A DNA stretch of 35,336 bases from positions 33,165 to 68,500 of IMG/VR virus record IMGVR_UViG_3300037961_005073. The stretch is one strand, 5' to 3'. Both the position numbers and the translations under genes were made by a program. This document shows, one piece after another, positions 28,284 through 34,171 of the stretch (position 1 is its first letter; every line of letters starts with the position of its first letter). The notes beneath the pieces are model-generated. The model saw nothing but the letters and a program-made list of their open reading frames with translations. It did not search any database and was not told the origin of the DNA. This stretch comes from a virus.

Positions 28284-30206
28284 TTATGGTCTTACTAAAT
28301 TTCCGTTACTGTAACTAGAGGATACTACATAATTGGATGCAGAGGGATCTAACCCAGAAGCAATTTCATCAACAACCATATCAAAAGTACTGCTATTAAT
28401 ATCTAGTTGCAAATAAAGATCCTGTAATCCGACAACATCATTTGATCTTGGTGTTGCGGAAATCTCAATGGTGCTTTGTCCGTTTTTAACCTTTCCTGCT
28501 ATAATGTTAATTGGATTTAAAGTAATTATTCCTTTTTTATAATTAATAGTTCCAATATCTCTTCTTACAACAGTCGGAGTTGTGGAATTTGGATTTGGAA
28601 CAGTAAATAAAAACATAGTTCCAGTTTCTCTATTTGAATTTGGAATATCTGACATGTAAACGTCGAAGTTTATATCAGCTACTCTAAATGCTGATGTTTT
28701 AATATTATATCCATTAATGTTGTTAATGTGAAATTCGTTTCCAAATCCAATTTGATATTCTGCAAAAGAATTTAAAACAACTCTCAAATCTCTTCTCATT
28801 TGAATTGTTGTTATATTTGATGTAACAGAAGGATCACTATCATCAATTATTTTTAAAAATTTACTATATTTAAATCTTGCACCATATCTATTTAACTCCG
28901 ATGATTCTGAATATGTATTTGCATTAGCTTGCACTATACTTGAAACTTGTTCTGAAGATGAAGATAAATTCGTATTATAGTAAACCTTTGAATTTATCTC
29001 AAGGAAAAGATACTTAAGATCAAGAATTTCTGGTACAATTCCTGCAACTGCATATTTTTTTAACTTTAGTTTTATATTTTCTTTAATTAGATTGGGAATG
29101 AAATCACCTGTCCTTGGTTTAATACTAATAAAAACTTTTCCATATTGTGGCGGAACCAATTCCTCTCCACCAAATACTGAAATTGATTCTGTTTCTGGAT
29201 AAATCTTAGCCGGAATTAGTGTTTCATAATCATTTGAAGTCAATGCTCTATTTTGAGAGGCATAAATTCTTGGTGCGAATTTTTTAATAGACTCAACACT
29301 TTCGATCGATTCCCCACCAGATGATACAATATCTGTTACTAATAAAGAAATTCCAGTGGTAACAGAATATTCAGCACCATTTCTAGTATATGAAATATTT
29401 CCAGAATAACTAAATTGACTTACGCCATTAGCACTGTCTCCAGATGAAATAATATATGATACCTCAATAGCATTTCCTTCTTCTAACTTTCTACCAAAAA
29501 CACCATCTCCAAAAAATATTTCATATCGCTCATCTTCAATTTCTTGAAGATAATAGACATTAGAGTTTGAGGTTATATCAAATAAACTATCTTGTTTGGA
29601 ATATCTTACTGAAGCAGTTGATGTTTCATTACTTCTTACTTTAACATCAATTAATTCGGTATCAATTCCAACATTATCTAAAATAAACTTTTGATTTGGG
29701 TTTGTAGATGAAAATGTATAGTTGGATGTAACCAAACTTCCTTGATAAATTGATATTTCATCGAAACTTGCAATTCCATTTAGTACAGGAACTGTAATAT
29801 CTTCTAAAATTGAATAAACAAAAGATTGCCCACCAAAACCAGGTGAGGATGCTACCACTCCTTTTTTAAGAGTTAATGCTGCAGGAGCTGGAACAATATC
29901 ACTAGCATCAACAAAAAAAGTAACTACGGATCTAGATGCTTTTCTTGATCTAGGCAAATAACCAATATTTCTTGCTAGAGAAACAACATTTTCTCTTAAA
30001 GTAGCACTATCAATAAAAACCTCATTTGCAACCATGTTTGCATTATATGAGGAAATATATGTATTATATGCCAATACATCAATTAATGATGAAAGATTTG
30101 ATCCTTCAAAATCATAATCCGTAAAATTTGAGTTAGATCTCAAATAATCCCTAAGAGTAGTTTTAATCTGGTCAAAATCCAGATTTGAAAAGTCGGATAA
30201 TGGCAT
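28284..30206 (-). CDS. 6: Baseplate wedge protein gp6
   Basis: gp6 forms the continuous inner ring of the baseplate and joins neighbouring wedges. At 640 aa it matches T4 (660 aa). The N-terminal part (DYDFEGSNLSSLIDVLAYNTYISSYNANMVANEVFIDSA, then VVSLARNIGYLPRS) is the classic gp6 start. A baseplate-J-like signature EIFFGDGVFGRKLEEGNAIEVSYIIS appears near residues 228-255. The gene begins directly at the end of gp25 (TAAATG) and ends one base before the ATG of the gp7-like gene (TAA-A-ATG), so gp25, gp6 and gp7 are tightly coupled. Confidence 0.96.
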   Translation of the reverse strand: MPLSDFSNLDFDQIKTTLRDYLRSNSNFTDYDFEGSNLSSLIDVLAYNTYISSYNANMVANEVFIDSATLRENVVSLARNIGYLPRSRKASRSVVTFFVDASDIVPAPAALTLKKGVVASSPGFGGQSFVYSILEDITVPVLNGIASFDEISIYQGSLVTSNYTFSSTNPNQKFILDNVGIDTELIDVKVRSNETSTASVRYSKQDSLFDITSNSNVYYLQEIEDERYEIFFGDGVFGRKLEEGNAIEVSYIISSGDSANGVSQFSYSGNISYTRNGAEYSVTTGISLLVTDIVSSGGESIESVESIKKFAPRIYASQNRALTSNDYETLIPAKIYPETESISVFGGEELVPPQYGKVFISIKPRTGDFIPNLIKENIKLKLKKYAVAGIVPEILDLKYLFLEINSKVYYNTNLSSSSEQVSSIVQANANTYSESSELNRYGARFKYSKFLKIIDDSDPSVTSNITTIQMRRDLRVVLNSFAEYQIGFGNEFHINNINGYNIKTSAFRVADINFDVYMSDIPNSNRETGTMFLFTVPNPNSTTPTVVRRDIGTINYKKGIITLNPINIIAGKVKNGQSTIEISATPRSNDVVGLQDLYLQLDINSSTFDMVVDEIASGLDPSASNYVVSSSYSNGNLVRP

Positions 30207-30608
30207 TTATCTTGTAGATTGTAATACAAATTCTAGTTGTTGTGCATTAATGTCTGCACCGATTATGTTATATACGATAATTACATCAAAAGAATTATTA
30301 TCAAAGTCTGGATATACATTTACAGTTACCAGTTCAACTCTCGGTTCATAATTTCGAATAGATTGTCTAATTTCATCCTCAATTAACACTGCTCCAGCAG
30401 CATTAACATTTTCAAATAAACTAGCAGTCACTCTAGATCCAAAATCTGGATCAAAAAACTTTTCTCCAGGGAGAGTAAGTACAATATTTTTCACTGAACG
30501 GGAGATTGCCGTTGCATTTTTAATCGCGATCAAGTCACCGTTCAGAGGACTCCTCTGAAAAGTCATACTTAAGTCTTTAAATCCTTGGCTTACCCTTTCT
30601 AGAGGCAT
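30207..30608 (-). CDS. 25: Baseplate wedge protein gp25
   Basis: gp25 is a small wedge protein of the gpW/gp25 lysozyme-like fold family that sits by the tube and sheath start. At 133 aa it is almost the T4 length (132). Characteristic residues are LPGEKFFDPDFGSRVTASLFEN (about 45-66) and DEIRQSIRNYEPRVELVTVNV (about 78-98). It is the first gene of the coupled gp25-gp6-gp7 group, with a late promoter octamer just upstream and no clear Shine-Dalgarno sequence. Confidence 0.96.
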   Translation of the reverse strand: MPLERVSQGFKDLSMTFQRSPLNGDLIAIKNATAISRSVKNIVLTLPGEKFFDPDFGSRVTASLFENVNAAGAVLIEDEIRQSIRNYEPRVELVTVNVYPDFDNNSFDVIIVYNIIGADINAQQLEFVLQSTR

Positions 30609-30628
30609 TAATTAGTGTAATTCTAACT

Positions 30629-30636
30629 TATTTATT
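30629..30636 (-). promoter_or_regulatory. T4-type late promoter octamer (AATAAATA) before gp25
   Basis: AATAAATA on the minus strand lies 21 bases before the gp25 ATG, overlapping the stop of the 87-aa gene. It is the likely start of the main baseplate transcript, though the leader would then be very short (about a dozen bases). Confidence 0.5.
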
Positions 30637-30898
30637 ACCCTTTTAAGATATTATCTTGAGAATCTTCATCAGAAGTTTCGTACAATTCTGTTTGAATATG
30701 ATAATCTCTCTTTTTTGGAGTTAAATCATCATTTGCAATCTCGCGAAGCATTTTTTGATGCTGATGATTGCCTAAATTGTCTAAAAAATCGTGATTTGTG
30801 GTCATATTGCCCTCATTTGCGTAGTCTGTGATTAGTCTTGTGGTTCCCCACATCTGTTTCATGTATTTTTTGTCTCTATCAACGGGTGAATTTCCCAT
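30635..30898 (-). CDS. Hypothetical 87-aa protein upstream of gp25
   Basis: I do not recognise this protein. It is hydrophilic and His/Asp-rich, with YMKQMWGTTRLITDYANEG near the N-terminus and a stretch NLGNHQHQKMLREIANDDLTP in the middle. There is no signal peptide or membrane segment. An AGAGG Shine-Dalgarno sequence lies five bases before the ATG, and its first bases are the end of an 8-bp hairpin (30906-30926), so initiation may be influenced by that fold. A late promoter octamer lies further upstream. Its place just before gp25 suggests late expression. Confidence 0.75.
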   Translation of the reverse strand: MGNSPVDRDKKYMKQMWGTTRLITDYANEGNMTTNHDFLDNLGNHQHQKMLREIANDDLTPKKRDYHIQTELYETSDEDSQDNILKG

Positions 30899-30905
30899 TT
30901 TAGCC

Positions 30906-30926
30906 TCTGATTTACGTGAAATCAGA
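30906..30926 (-). promoter_or_regulatory. Hairpin abutting the start of the 87-aa gene
   Basis: A perfect 8-bp inverted repeat (TCTGATTT / AAATCAGA) with a 5-base loop ends seven bases before the ATG of the 87-aa gene. Its 3' arm overlaps the AGA of the AGAGG ribosome-binding sequence. It could modulate translation or mark a processed mRNA end. No T-run follows, so it is not a typical terminator. Confidence 0.6.
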
Positions 30927-30956
30927 ACTTTTAGAGGGGTTGCTATCCCTTTTTTA

Positions 30957-30964
30957 TATTTATT
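30957..30964 (-). promoter_or_regulatory. T4-type late promoter octamer (AATAAATA) before the 87-aa gene
   Basis: AATAAATA followed by TAAAAAAGGG on the minus strand overlaps the stop of the 237-aa gene, 59 bases before the ATG of the 87-aa gene. A transcript from here would carry the hairpin at 30906-30926 in its leader. Confidence 0.45.
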
Positions 30965-31673
30965 GCGTATCTAGAGGTCGGCCATCTTGGGATTTGTACA
31001 TATCTTCTATCGATTCTTGCTCTTTTTTGCGTTCTTTCGATGTTTTCCAGAAATATTCGTCTTCACGACCCATTCCAAGACGTTCAAAACCATTTTCTAC
31101 TTGGTAATATTGAGTCGAAACCTTAAAATCTGGCATTTTTGGCTCAACAGGTGTCAGACTATTGTCAAAAATACGCATTCGATTGTTAGGATATAGTGCA
31201 TACTGACCATTATCCAATTCAATTAGGTTATGTGACTTGTGTTCGGCAGGATTTTCACTTGTCGCATAGTCTACTACATCAGGATCTTGATGATAATTGT
31301 CTAAAGTACAGATATAAGTTCCTTTCTGAATACCAAAATCTCTTGTATACAGTTCATAGTCCATACTACCAATAAATTGCTTCGTAACTGCAACAACACC
31401 ATAGTCCATACAGTTCCAGAACTGTAGGTTAGGAAGGTCCAGATCGGGGTCTGGAAGCGCCGGAGACGAGAGAAACGCGCTGATAGGTAGTTTGTCATAC
31501 ATTGCCGCATATTCAGGCAAATATGTCTCAAAATAAAAAGTGCGCCCAGGTATCGACTTAGCCGACACCCAGACGCCTTTTACAAATTCTCCATGACCAG
31601 ATTGATGATCAGTTAGATATTCTTTACGAACCCATACTTCAACTGAAGGAAGATTACAAATTAAAGCAGTCAT
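30960..31673 (-). CDS. Conserved cyanophage hypothetical protein (237 aa)
   Basis: I believe this is a conserved cyanophage protein but cannot assign a function. The N-terminus begins MTALICNLPSVEVWVRKEYL. Notable stretches are GVWVSAKSIPGRTFYFETYLPEYAAMYDK (about 34-62), FWNCMDYGVVAVTKQFIGSMDYELYTRDFG (about 85-114), LDNGQYALYPNNRMRIFDNSLTP (about 152-174) and a charged C-terminus (WKTSKERKKEQE). It is rich in aromatic residues and predicted to be a soluble globular protein, with no signal peptide or membrane segment. It follows the 45-aa gene by 24 bases and precedes the baseplate block. Confidence 0.82.
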   Translation of the reverse strand: MTALICNLPSVEVWVRKEYLTDHQSGHGEFVKGVWVSAKSIPGRTFYFETYLPEYAAMYDKLPISAFLSSPALPDPDLDLPNLQFWNCMDYGVVAVTKQFIGSMDYELYTRDFGIQKGTYICTLDNYHQDPDVVDYATSENPAEHKSHNLIELDNGQYALYPNNRMRIFDNSLTPVEPKMPDFKVSTQYYQVENGFERLGMGREDEYFWKTSKERKKEQESIEDMYKSQDGRPLDTQ

Positions 31674-31697
31674 TATGTATTAATGTAACTGCTTTAT

Positions 31698-31835
31698 TTA
31701 CCTTCTACCTTGACCACGATATTTCTTCTTTGCCTTATTACGAGAAGTAGCCGAGAGAAGGGTATGTTGAGATTTCCCTTGACGAGTCTTTTTGGGCTTA
31801 CTGGGTACATATGACCCACCTTTCATCATTGCCAT
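31698..31835 (-). CDS. Very basic 45-aa protein
   Basis: A 45-residue ORF begins MAMMKGGSYVPSKPKKTRQG and ends KAKKKYRGQGRR. Roughly a third of the residues are Lys or Arg. It starts one base after the stop of the 49-aa gene (TAA-C-ATG) and sits in the same direction in a tightly packed gene string, which supports it as real. I recall similar small basic proteins in cyanophages. The composition suits nucleic-acid or ribosome binding, but that is only inference. Confidence 0.75.
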   Translation of the reverse strand: MAMMKGGSYVPSKPKKTRQGKSQHTLLSATSRNKAKKKYRGQGRR

Positions 31836-31836
31836 G

Positions 31837-31986
31837 TTAAATTTCCTCTAATGTAATTAAATTTGGATCAATATCATCTCCTGAAAAGTATTTTTCGGAG
31901 AGTTCTGAAAGGATCTCTGCACATTCTTCATGAGTGAGATCCTTATGAATAATATTCCCTTGATATAGAATATTAAAGCGTGCCAT
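31837..31986 (-). CDS. Small acidic conserved protein (49 aa)
   Basis: The product MARFNILYQGNIIHKDLTHE... is acidic, with a predicted beta strand then a helix (THEECAEILSELSEKYFSG), and ends DPNLITLEEI. It resembles small conserved cyanophage proteins with the pattern 'YxGxxxHEDLTxEEC'. The start at 31986 shares one base with the stop of the glycosyltransferase gene (TAATG), a classic coupling overlap. An upstream in-frame ATG (32034) would extend it into the coding sequence of that gene and is unlikely. Function is unknown. Confidence 0.75.
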   Translation of the reverse strand: MARFNILYQGNIIHKDLTHEECAEILSELSEKYFSGDDIDPNLITLEEI

Positions 31987-32759
31987 TAGATAACCCGAGT
32001 CTTTTCGTGACCAACACGAATCCGAGGATCGCACCAGATCTTGAATCCTGCTTCAATAGCATCGAGACAGAATGAGACATCCTCCCCACACATATCCTGA
32101 ACTGCACCAGATTCAAAGACTTGCATCTTCGGAGCAAACCATGGGTACTTCATCTCAGAGTTCTCAAATACTCCGTTCTTGATCAGTACCCATCCAAAAC
32201 CTGTGTAGTCAACGGTAAATGGCTTACGACGCTTTGAAATACTCTCAACCGTTTCATGATTCATGACTCCACCGTTTTTGCGGAAGTCATCTTCTTCAAG
32301 CCAATGTGCTACAGAGGTCGTGCGACCATCTTCTGTGGCATACCATCCAGCAACAATCTCTTTCTCTTCTCCCTCTTCATTCAGAGCAAGATCGCACAAC
32401 TGCCAGAATTTGTTGGAATCATAGACAATATCCGAGTCAATCCAAAGTTGATAATCATAATCAAGTTTACCATCCCAAGGGATTTGATCAGGACCACGCA
32501 ATACGTTTGCACCGAGACACTTGCATCGTGCAAAGTTAACCATCGATGAATAGTCTTGACTGATCTGAATACTCATATTGTTCTGTACCAAATCAAAGCA
32601 CAGTTGTACAAATGATTTTAGAAATGCAAAAGAACATCCCCTGCCTGGTAGACAAAAAACAATCTTCTTACCTTTCATTCTTTCTTTGATTGCTGCAATA
32701 TCCCACTCTTCTTTTTTCTTTTGTGGTGCAGCTGCTTTTACAGTAAATCCTTTTGCCAT
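31986..32759 (-). CDS. Glycosyltransferase-like protein (GT-A fold type)
   Basis: The 257-aa product has the layout of a family-2-like GT-A glycosyltransferase. A beta strand KIVFCLPGRG lies near 32-41. A DXD-like WIDSDIVYD, with Asp-Ser-Asp at 108-110, would bind the metal and sugar nucleotide. A GFGWVLIKNGVFE strand lies near 187-199, a CGEDVSFCLDAIEAGFKIWCDP segment is centred near 224-245, and a HEK follows at 251-253. I have seen this type annotated in cyanophages as a glycosyltransferase. The sugar and the acceptor are unknown (hydroxymethylated DNA base, virion protein or host surface glycan). A strong sigma-70-type promoter lies just upstream, so it is probably expressed early. Confidence 0.72.
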   Translation of the reverse strand: MAKGFTVKAAAPQKKKEEWDIAAIKERMKGKKIVFCLPGRGCSFAFLKSFVQLCFDLVQNNMSIQISQDYSSMVNFARCKCLGANVLRGPDQIPWDGKLDYDYQLWIDSDIVYDSNKFWQLCDLALNEEGEEKEIVAGWYATEDGRTTSVAHWLEEDDFRKNGGVMNHETVESISKRRKPFTVDYTGFGWVLIKNGVFENSEMKYPWFAPKMQVFESGAVQDMCGEDVSFCLDAIEAGFKIWCDPRIRVGHEKTRVI

Positions 32760-32781
32760 AAGTTTGAATCACTTCATTTCA

Positions 32782-32810
32782 ATTCTATCAGTTTATGTAT
32801 GTGCTGTCAA
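32782..32810 (-). promoter_or_regulatory. Sigma-70-type promoter before the glycosyltransferase gene
   Basis: On the minus strand an exact TTGACA (32805-32810) is followed by a 17-base spacer and TAGAAT (32782-32787), five of six bases of the -10 consensus. Transcription would start about 32775, just before the ATG at 32759. The site lies in the only gap between this gene and the 65-aa gene. Confidence 0.8.
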
Positions 32811-33004
32811 TATGAATGCTCCTCTGTTTTCTGTCGTGTTACCTCTACCTCCTCATACGATAAATCCCCAAGTTCATAATCAGTTTTCATTAAACCAACC
32901 ATTCCCTTGAGGGTTTCCCATTTACTCTTAAATTGTGTTTCACTTAGATTGTTGTACAAACACTCCCTCTTTGCATATATGTGATACATCTTTGTGGGTG
33001 TCAT
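32807..33004 (-). CDS. Small conserved cyanophage protein (65 aa)
   Basis: The product begins MTPTKMYHIYAKRECLYNNL and continues with a helix ending KGMVGLMKTDYELGDLSYEEVEV. I recall a cyanophage family with the pattern 'ECLYNNLSExxFxxxWxxLxxMVGLMxTDY'. Function is unknown. I prefer the ATG at 33004 because GGAGG (33010-33014) lies six bases before it. An in-frame ATG at 33028 would add eight residues but has its GGGAG only two bases upstream. The gene overlaps the -35 region of the next promoter by a few bases. Confidence 0.78.
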   Translation of the reverse strand: MTPTKMYHIYAKRECLYNNLSETQFKSKWETLKGMVGLMKTDYELGDLSYEEVEVTRQKTEEHSY

Positions 33005-33034
33005 TTTTTCCTCCGGATTTTTTTCCATATCTCC

Positions 33035-33184
33035 CTAATTTACTAACGCATTATATATCAGTACTATCAAAAACCCAAGGGGTATTAATACTATTCTACC
33101 CATTGTCTTTGGATATCTGATTAACCACCCTGCGAATACAACCTTCCAGAAATTCCAATATGGGCGACTTTTTTTCACTCTCAT
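33035..33184 (-). CDS. Small membrane protein (49 aa)
   Basis: The product starts MRVKKSRPYWNFWKVVFAGW and contains a hydrophobic stretch (about residues 31-46: IVLIPLGFLIVLIYNA) that should cross the membrane once, after a basic Trp-rich N-terminal part, giving an inside-positive orientation. It fills the gap between the leader below and the 65-aa gene exactly. A sigma-70-type promoter lies about 150 bases upstream with a structured leader between. There is only a weak GGA as ribosome-binding sequence. Function is unknown; a role in altering the host membrane during early infection would be plausible inference. Confidence 0.65.
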   Translation of the reverse strand: MRVKKSRPYWNFWKVVFAGWLIRYPKTMGRIVLIPLGFLIVLIYNALVN

Positions 33185-33208
33185 TTTCTGTCCGGATTTT
33201 TTTTATTC

Positions 33209-33275
33209 GCGTGATATTGATAAGGCGTTTTGTCACCTCTGTAGGTTACAGGGACCCATTGATTTTATATCACGC
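33209..33275 (-). promoter_or_regulatory. Long-range inverted repeat in the leader of the 49-aa membrane protein gene
   Basis: GCGTGATAT at 33209-33217 and ATATCACGC at 33267-33275 are perfect 9-bp complements enclosing 49 bases. Inside lies a smaller hairpin (CTGTA / TACAG with a 3-base loop). Next to the outer arm lie the palindrome GCCGCGCGGC (33277-33286) and another inverted repeat (AACCGC / GCGGTT, 33293-33316). The segment is between a predicted promoter and the ATG at 33184 and has no ORF that I trust. It could be a structured 5' leader or a small RNA. Confidence 0.5.
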
Positions 33276-33330
33276 CGCCGCGCGGCATCAACAACCGCCC
33301 GCAAATAACTGCGGTTTCACTGATACTCTG

Positions 33331-33359
33331 AGTCTACCACATTACGGGGAGACTGTCAA
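33331..33359 (-). promoter_or_regulatory. Sigma-70-type promoter before the 49-aa membrane protein gene
   Basis: An exact TTGACA (33354-33359) with a 17-base spacer precedes TAGACT (33331-33336), four of six -10 positions. It lies just after the stop of the 90-aa gene. The predicted transcript has a leader of roughly 140 bases that holds the inverted repeats described at 33209-33316. Confidence 0.65.
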
Positions 33360-33380
33360 TTAGCGTCCCCCCGCAAAGTA

Positions 33381-33653
33381 TCACATTTCGTCGAACATTT
33401 GATCCATCTCGATAACATTGATTTTACGGTCATTCCACTTAACACCGTCAGGAGTAGCTGCATCATTGAATGAACATGCTTCCAGACAATCAACAAAGGT
33501 ACGATAATCCTTTGCCTCACGCGCTAAGTGATAAAGACCCTCATCATTACCGATCCAGAGTGCTACATTCCAGGTCTCATAATTTGTCCACCCGTTGTAA
33601 GTGGTATCGGTGAGATTTGTCTGGAAAGTTGTGGTCATAGAGGTTTGAGTCAT
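33381..33653 (-). CDS. DUF7249-like small protein (90 aa)
   Basis: The protein carries the motif NGWTNYETWNVALWIGNDEGLY (about residues 20-41), which I know from a small phage and bacterial family annotated DUF7249. After it come LAREAKDYRTFVDCLE and a C-terminal IEMDQMFDEM. Function is unknown. The start at 33653 (MTQTSMTTTF) is my choice. A second Met five residues later is also possible, and the longest frame (from 33686) would run through the conserved repeat at 33667-33688, which looks regulatory. No Shine-Dalgarno sequence precedes any of these starts. Confidence 0.8.
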   Translation of the reverse strand: MTQTSMTTTFQTNLTDTTYNGWTNYETWNVALWIGNDEGLYHLAREAKDYRTFVDCLEACSFNDAATPDGVKWNDRKINVIEMDQMFDEM

Positions 33654-33666
33654 GCTTACACTATAG

Positions 33667-33688
33667 GGACACTTTGAAGGGCCCACTA
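33667..33688 (-). repeat. 22-bp repeated leader element, copy 1
   Basis: These 22 bases are identical to 35164-35185. On the minus strand the core reads AGTGGGCCCTTCAAAGTGT. Similarity continues on both sides with small gaps (GTAT before; TAGTGT after). Copy 1 ends 13 bases before the ATG of the DUF7249-like gene. A weak promoter match (TTGGTA, 17 bases, TATTAG) overlaps its upstream edge, so the element could be the transcribed start of the leader. Confidence 0.8.
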
Positions 33689-33707
33689 ATACTCAGTTTC
33701 CTACAGA

Positions 33708-33884
33708 TTACCAACGGACAGGTTTACTCAGGTCCTCCACGTAACTATCAATCACCCGCTCAGATCCTTCCAATTCAAAAAGATCCTCCCAACAAATTTG
33801 GTGTGGGTCAAAGTCTTCCATCACCTCTAAATCCAGGGTGATTCTGTAACGTTGCTTCTGTGCCTGACTATAAAGAACTGACAT
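33708..33884 (-). CDS. Small acidic protein (58 aa)
   Basis: The product begins MSVLYSQAQKQRYRITLDLE and continues with VMEDFDPHQICWEDLFELEGSE, ending YVEDLSKPVRW. It has a strand followed by acidic helices and no membrane segment. I recall similar short proteins in cyanophages and cyanobacteria (pattern 'DFxPHQIxWExLxELE...YVEDL'). Function is unknown. A GGAG sequence lies eight bases before the ATG, and a near-consensus sigma-70 promoter lies upstream, so the gene is probably an early one. It ends just before the 22-bp leader repeat of the next gene. Confidence 0.78.
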   Translation of the reverse strand: MSVLYSQAQKQRYRITLDLEVMEDFDPHQICWEDLFELEGSERVIDSYVEDLSKPVRW

Positions 33885-33914
33885 GAGACTGACTCCGTTG
33901 GGTGATACTTAAGC

Positions 33915-33943
33915 AGTATAGAATGTCTGAGCGATATTGTCAA
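33915..33943 (-). promoter_or_regulatory. Sigma-70-type promoter before the 58-aa gene
   Basis: An exact TTGACA (33938-33943), a 17-base spacer and TATACT (33915-33920) lie upstream of the ATG at 33884. This gives a leader of about 25 bases with a GGAG sequence. It is one of the best promoters in the window. Confidence 0.8.
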
Positions 33944-33955
33944 TCTTCCACTGGT

Positions 33956-33963
33956 TATTTATG
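33956..33963 (-). promoter_or_regulatory. Late promoter octamer (CATAAATA) in the early region
   Basis: CATAAATA on the minus strand lies 13 bases upstream of the -35 box of the sigma-70 promoter of the 58-aa gene. It has the same sequence as the sites before gp13 and gp15. It could give late transcription of the small-gene block, but a single AT-rich octamer is weak evidence. Confidence 0.3.
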
Positions 33964-34032
33964 AGGAAGACTGATATTTTTGTGTTGTCAATCCCTGGAA
34001 AAACTTATCAGCGGGGGGTTGACAATTTGGCG

Positions 34033-34076
34033 GTGATCGGTTAAGCTCATGCTCGCTTAGATCACAAGGTCTGAGC
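34033..34076. other. Two mutually exclusive hairpins
   Basis: Hairpin A pairs GTGATC (34033-34038) with GATCAC (34060-34065) and TAAGC (34042-34046) with GCTTA (34055-34059), leaving a 3-base bulge and an 8-base loop. Hairpin B pairs GCTTAGAT (34055-34062) with GTCTGAGC (34069-34076), allowing two G-T wobbles when read as plus-strand RNA. The arms share 34055-34062, so only one can form at a time. Confidence 0.5.
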
Positions 34077-34115
34077 ACATTTAGAGAGACATAAAATCAT
34101 CAGCAAAATAACACA

Positions 34116-34171
34116 TAATCCACATACTTTTCCACAATAAACTAACAGTTTTCCACATACATTGTGGAAAG
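34116..34171. other. Cluster of four DnaA-box-like 9-mers
   Basis: The copies are TAATCCACA (34116-34124), TTTTCCACA (34128-34136), TTTTCCACA (34149-34157) and the inverse of CTTTCCACA (34163-34171). TTTTCCACA is, to my knowledge, the cyanobacterial form of the DnaA box (E. coli TTATCCACA). Copies three and four form a perfect 8-bp inverted repeat with a 5-base spacer. Copies two and three are 21 bp apart, two helical turns. AT-rich DNA follows. The arrangement resembles part of a bacterial replication origin or a DnaA-controlled regulatory region. Confidence 0.6.

Noticed and set aside
30933-30957. Plus-strand terminator-like AGGGG/CCCT followed by a T-run
   Set aside because: The stem is only four base pairs, and no plus-strand gene exists for it to terminate. 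The A-run on the minus strand belongs to the late promoter context.
31837-32034. 65-aa form of the 49-aa acidic protein gene starting at 32034
   Set aside because: It would overlap 49 bases of the glycosyltransferase gene. The internal ATG at 31986 forms a TAATG overlap with that stop and begins the conserved sequence.
32807-33028. 73-aa form of the 65-aa protein starting at 33028
   Set aside because: Its GGGAG is only two bases from the ATG, while GGAGG sits six bases before the ATG at 33004. It cannot be fully excluded.
33381-33686. 101-aa form of the DUF7249-like protein starting at 33686
   Set aside because: The first 11 codons would run through the 22-bp repeat that also stands, non-coding, before the 107-aa gene.
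33986-34024. Two further TTGACA hexamers (minus strand 33986-33991, plus strand 34019-34024) as sigma-70 promoters
   Set aside because: At 17 bases the minus-strand copy is followed by TTCCTC and the plus-strand copy by TAAGCT, both poor -10 boxes. They are mentioned only as context for the non-coding stretch.
33961-34044. 27-codon plus-strand ORF (MRKTDIFVLS...)
   Set aside because: It has no ribosome-binding sequence, opposes all neighbouring genes, and overlaps regulatory-looking sequence and a late-promoter octamer.
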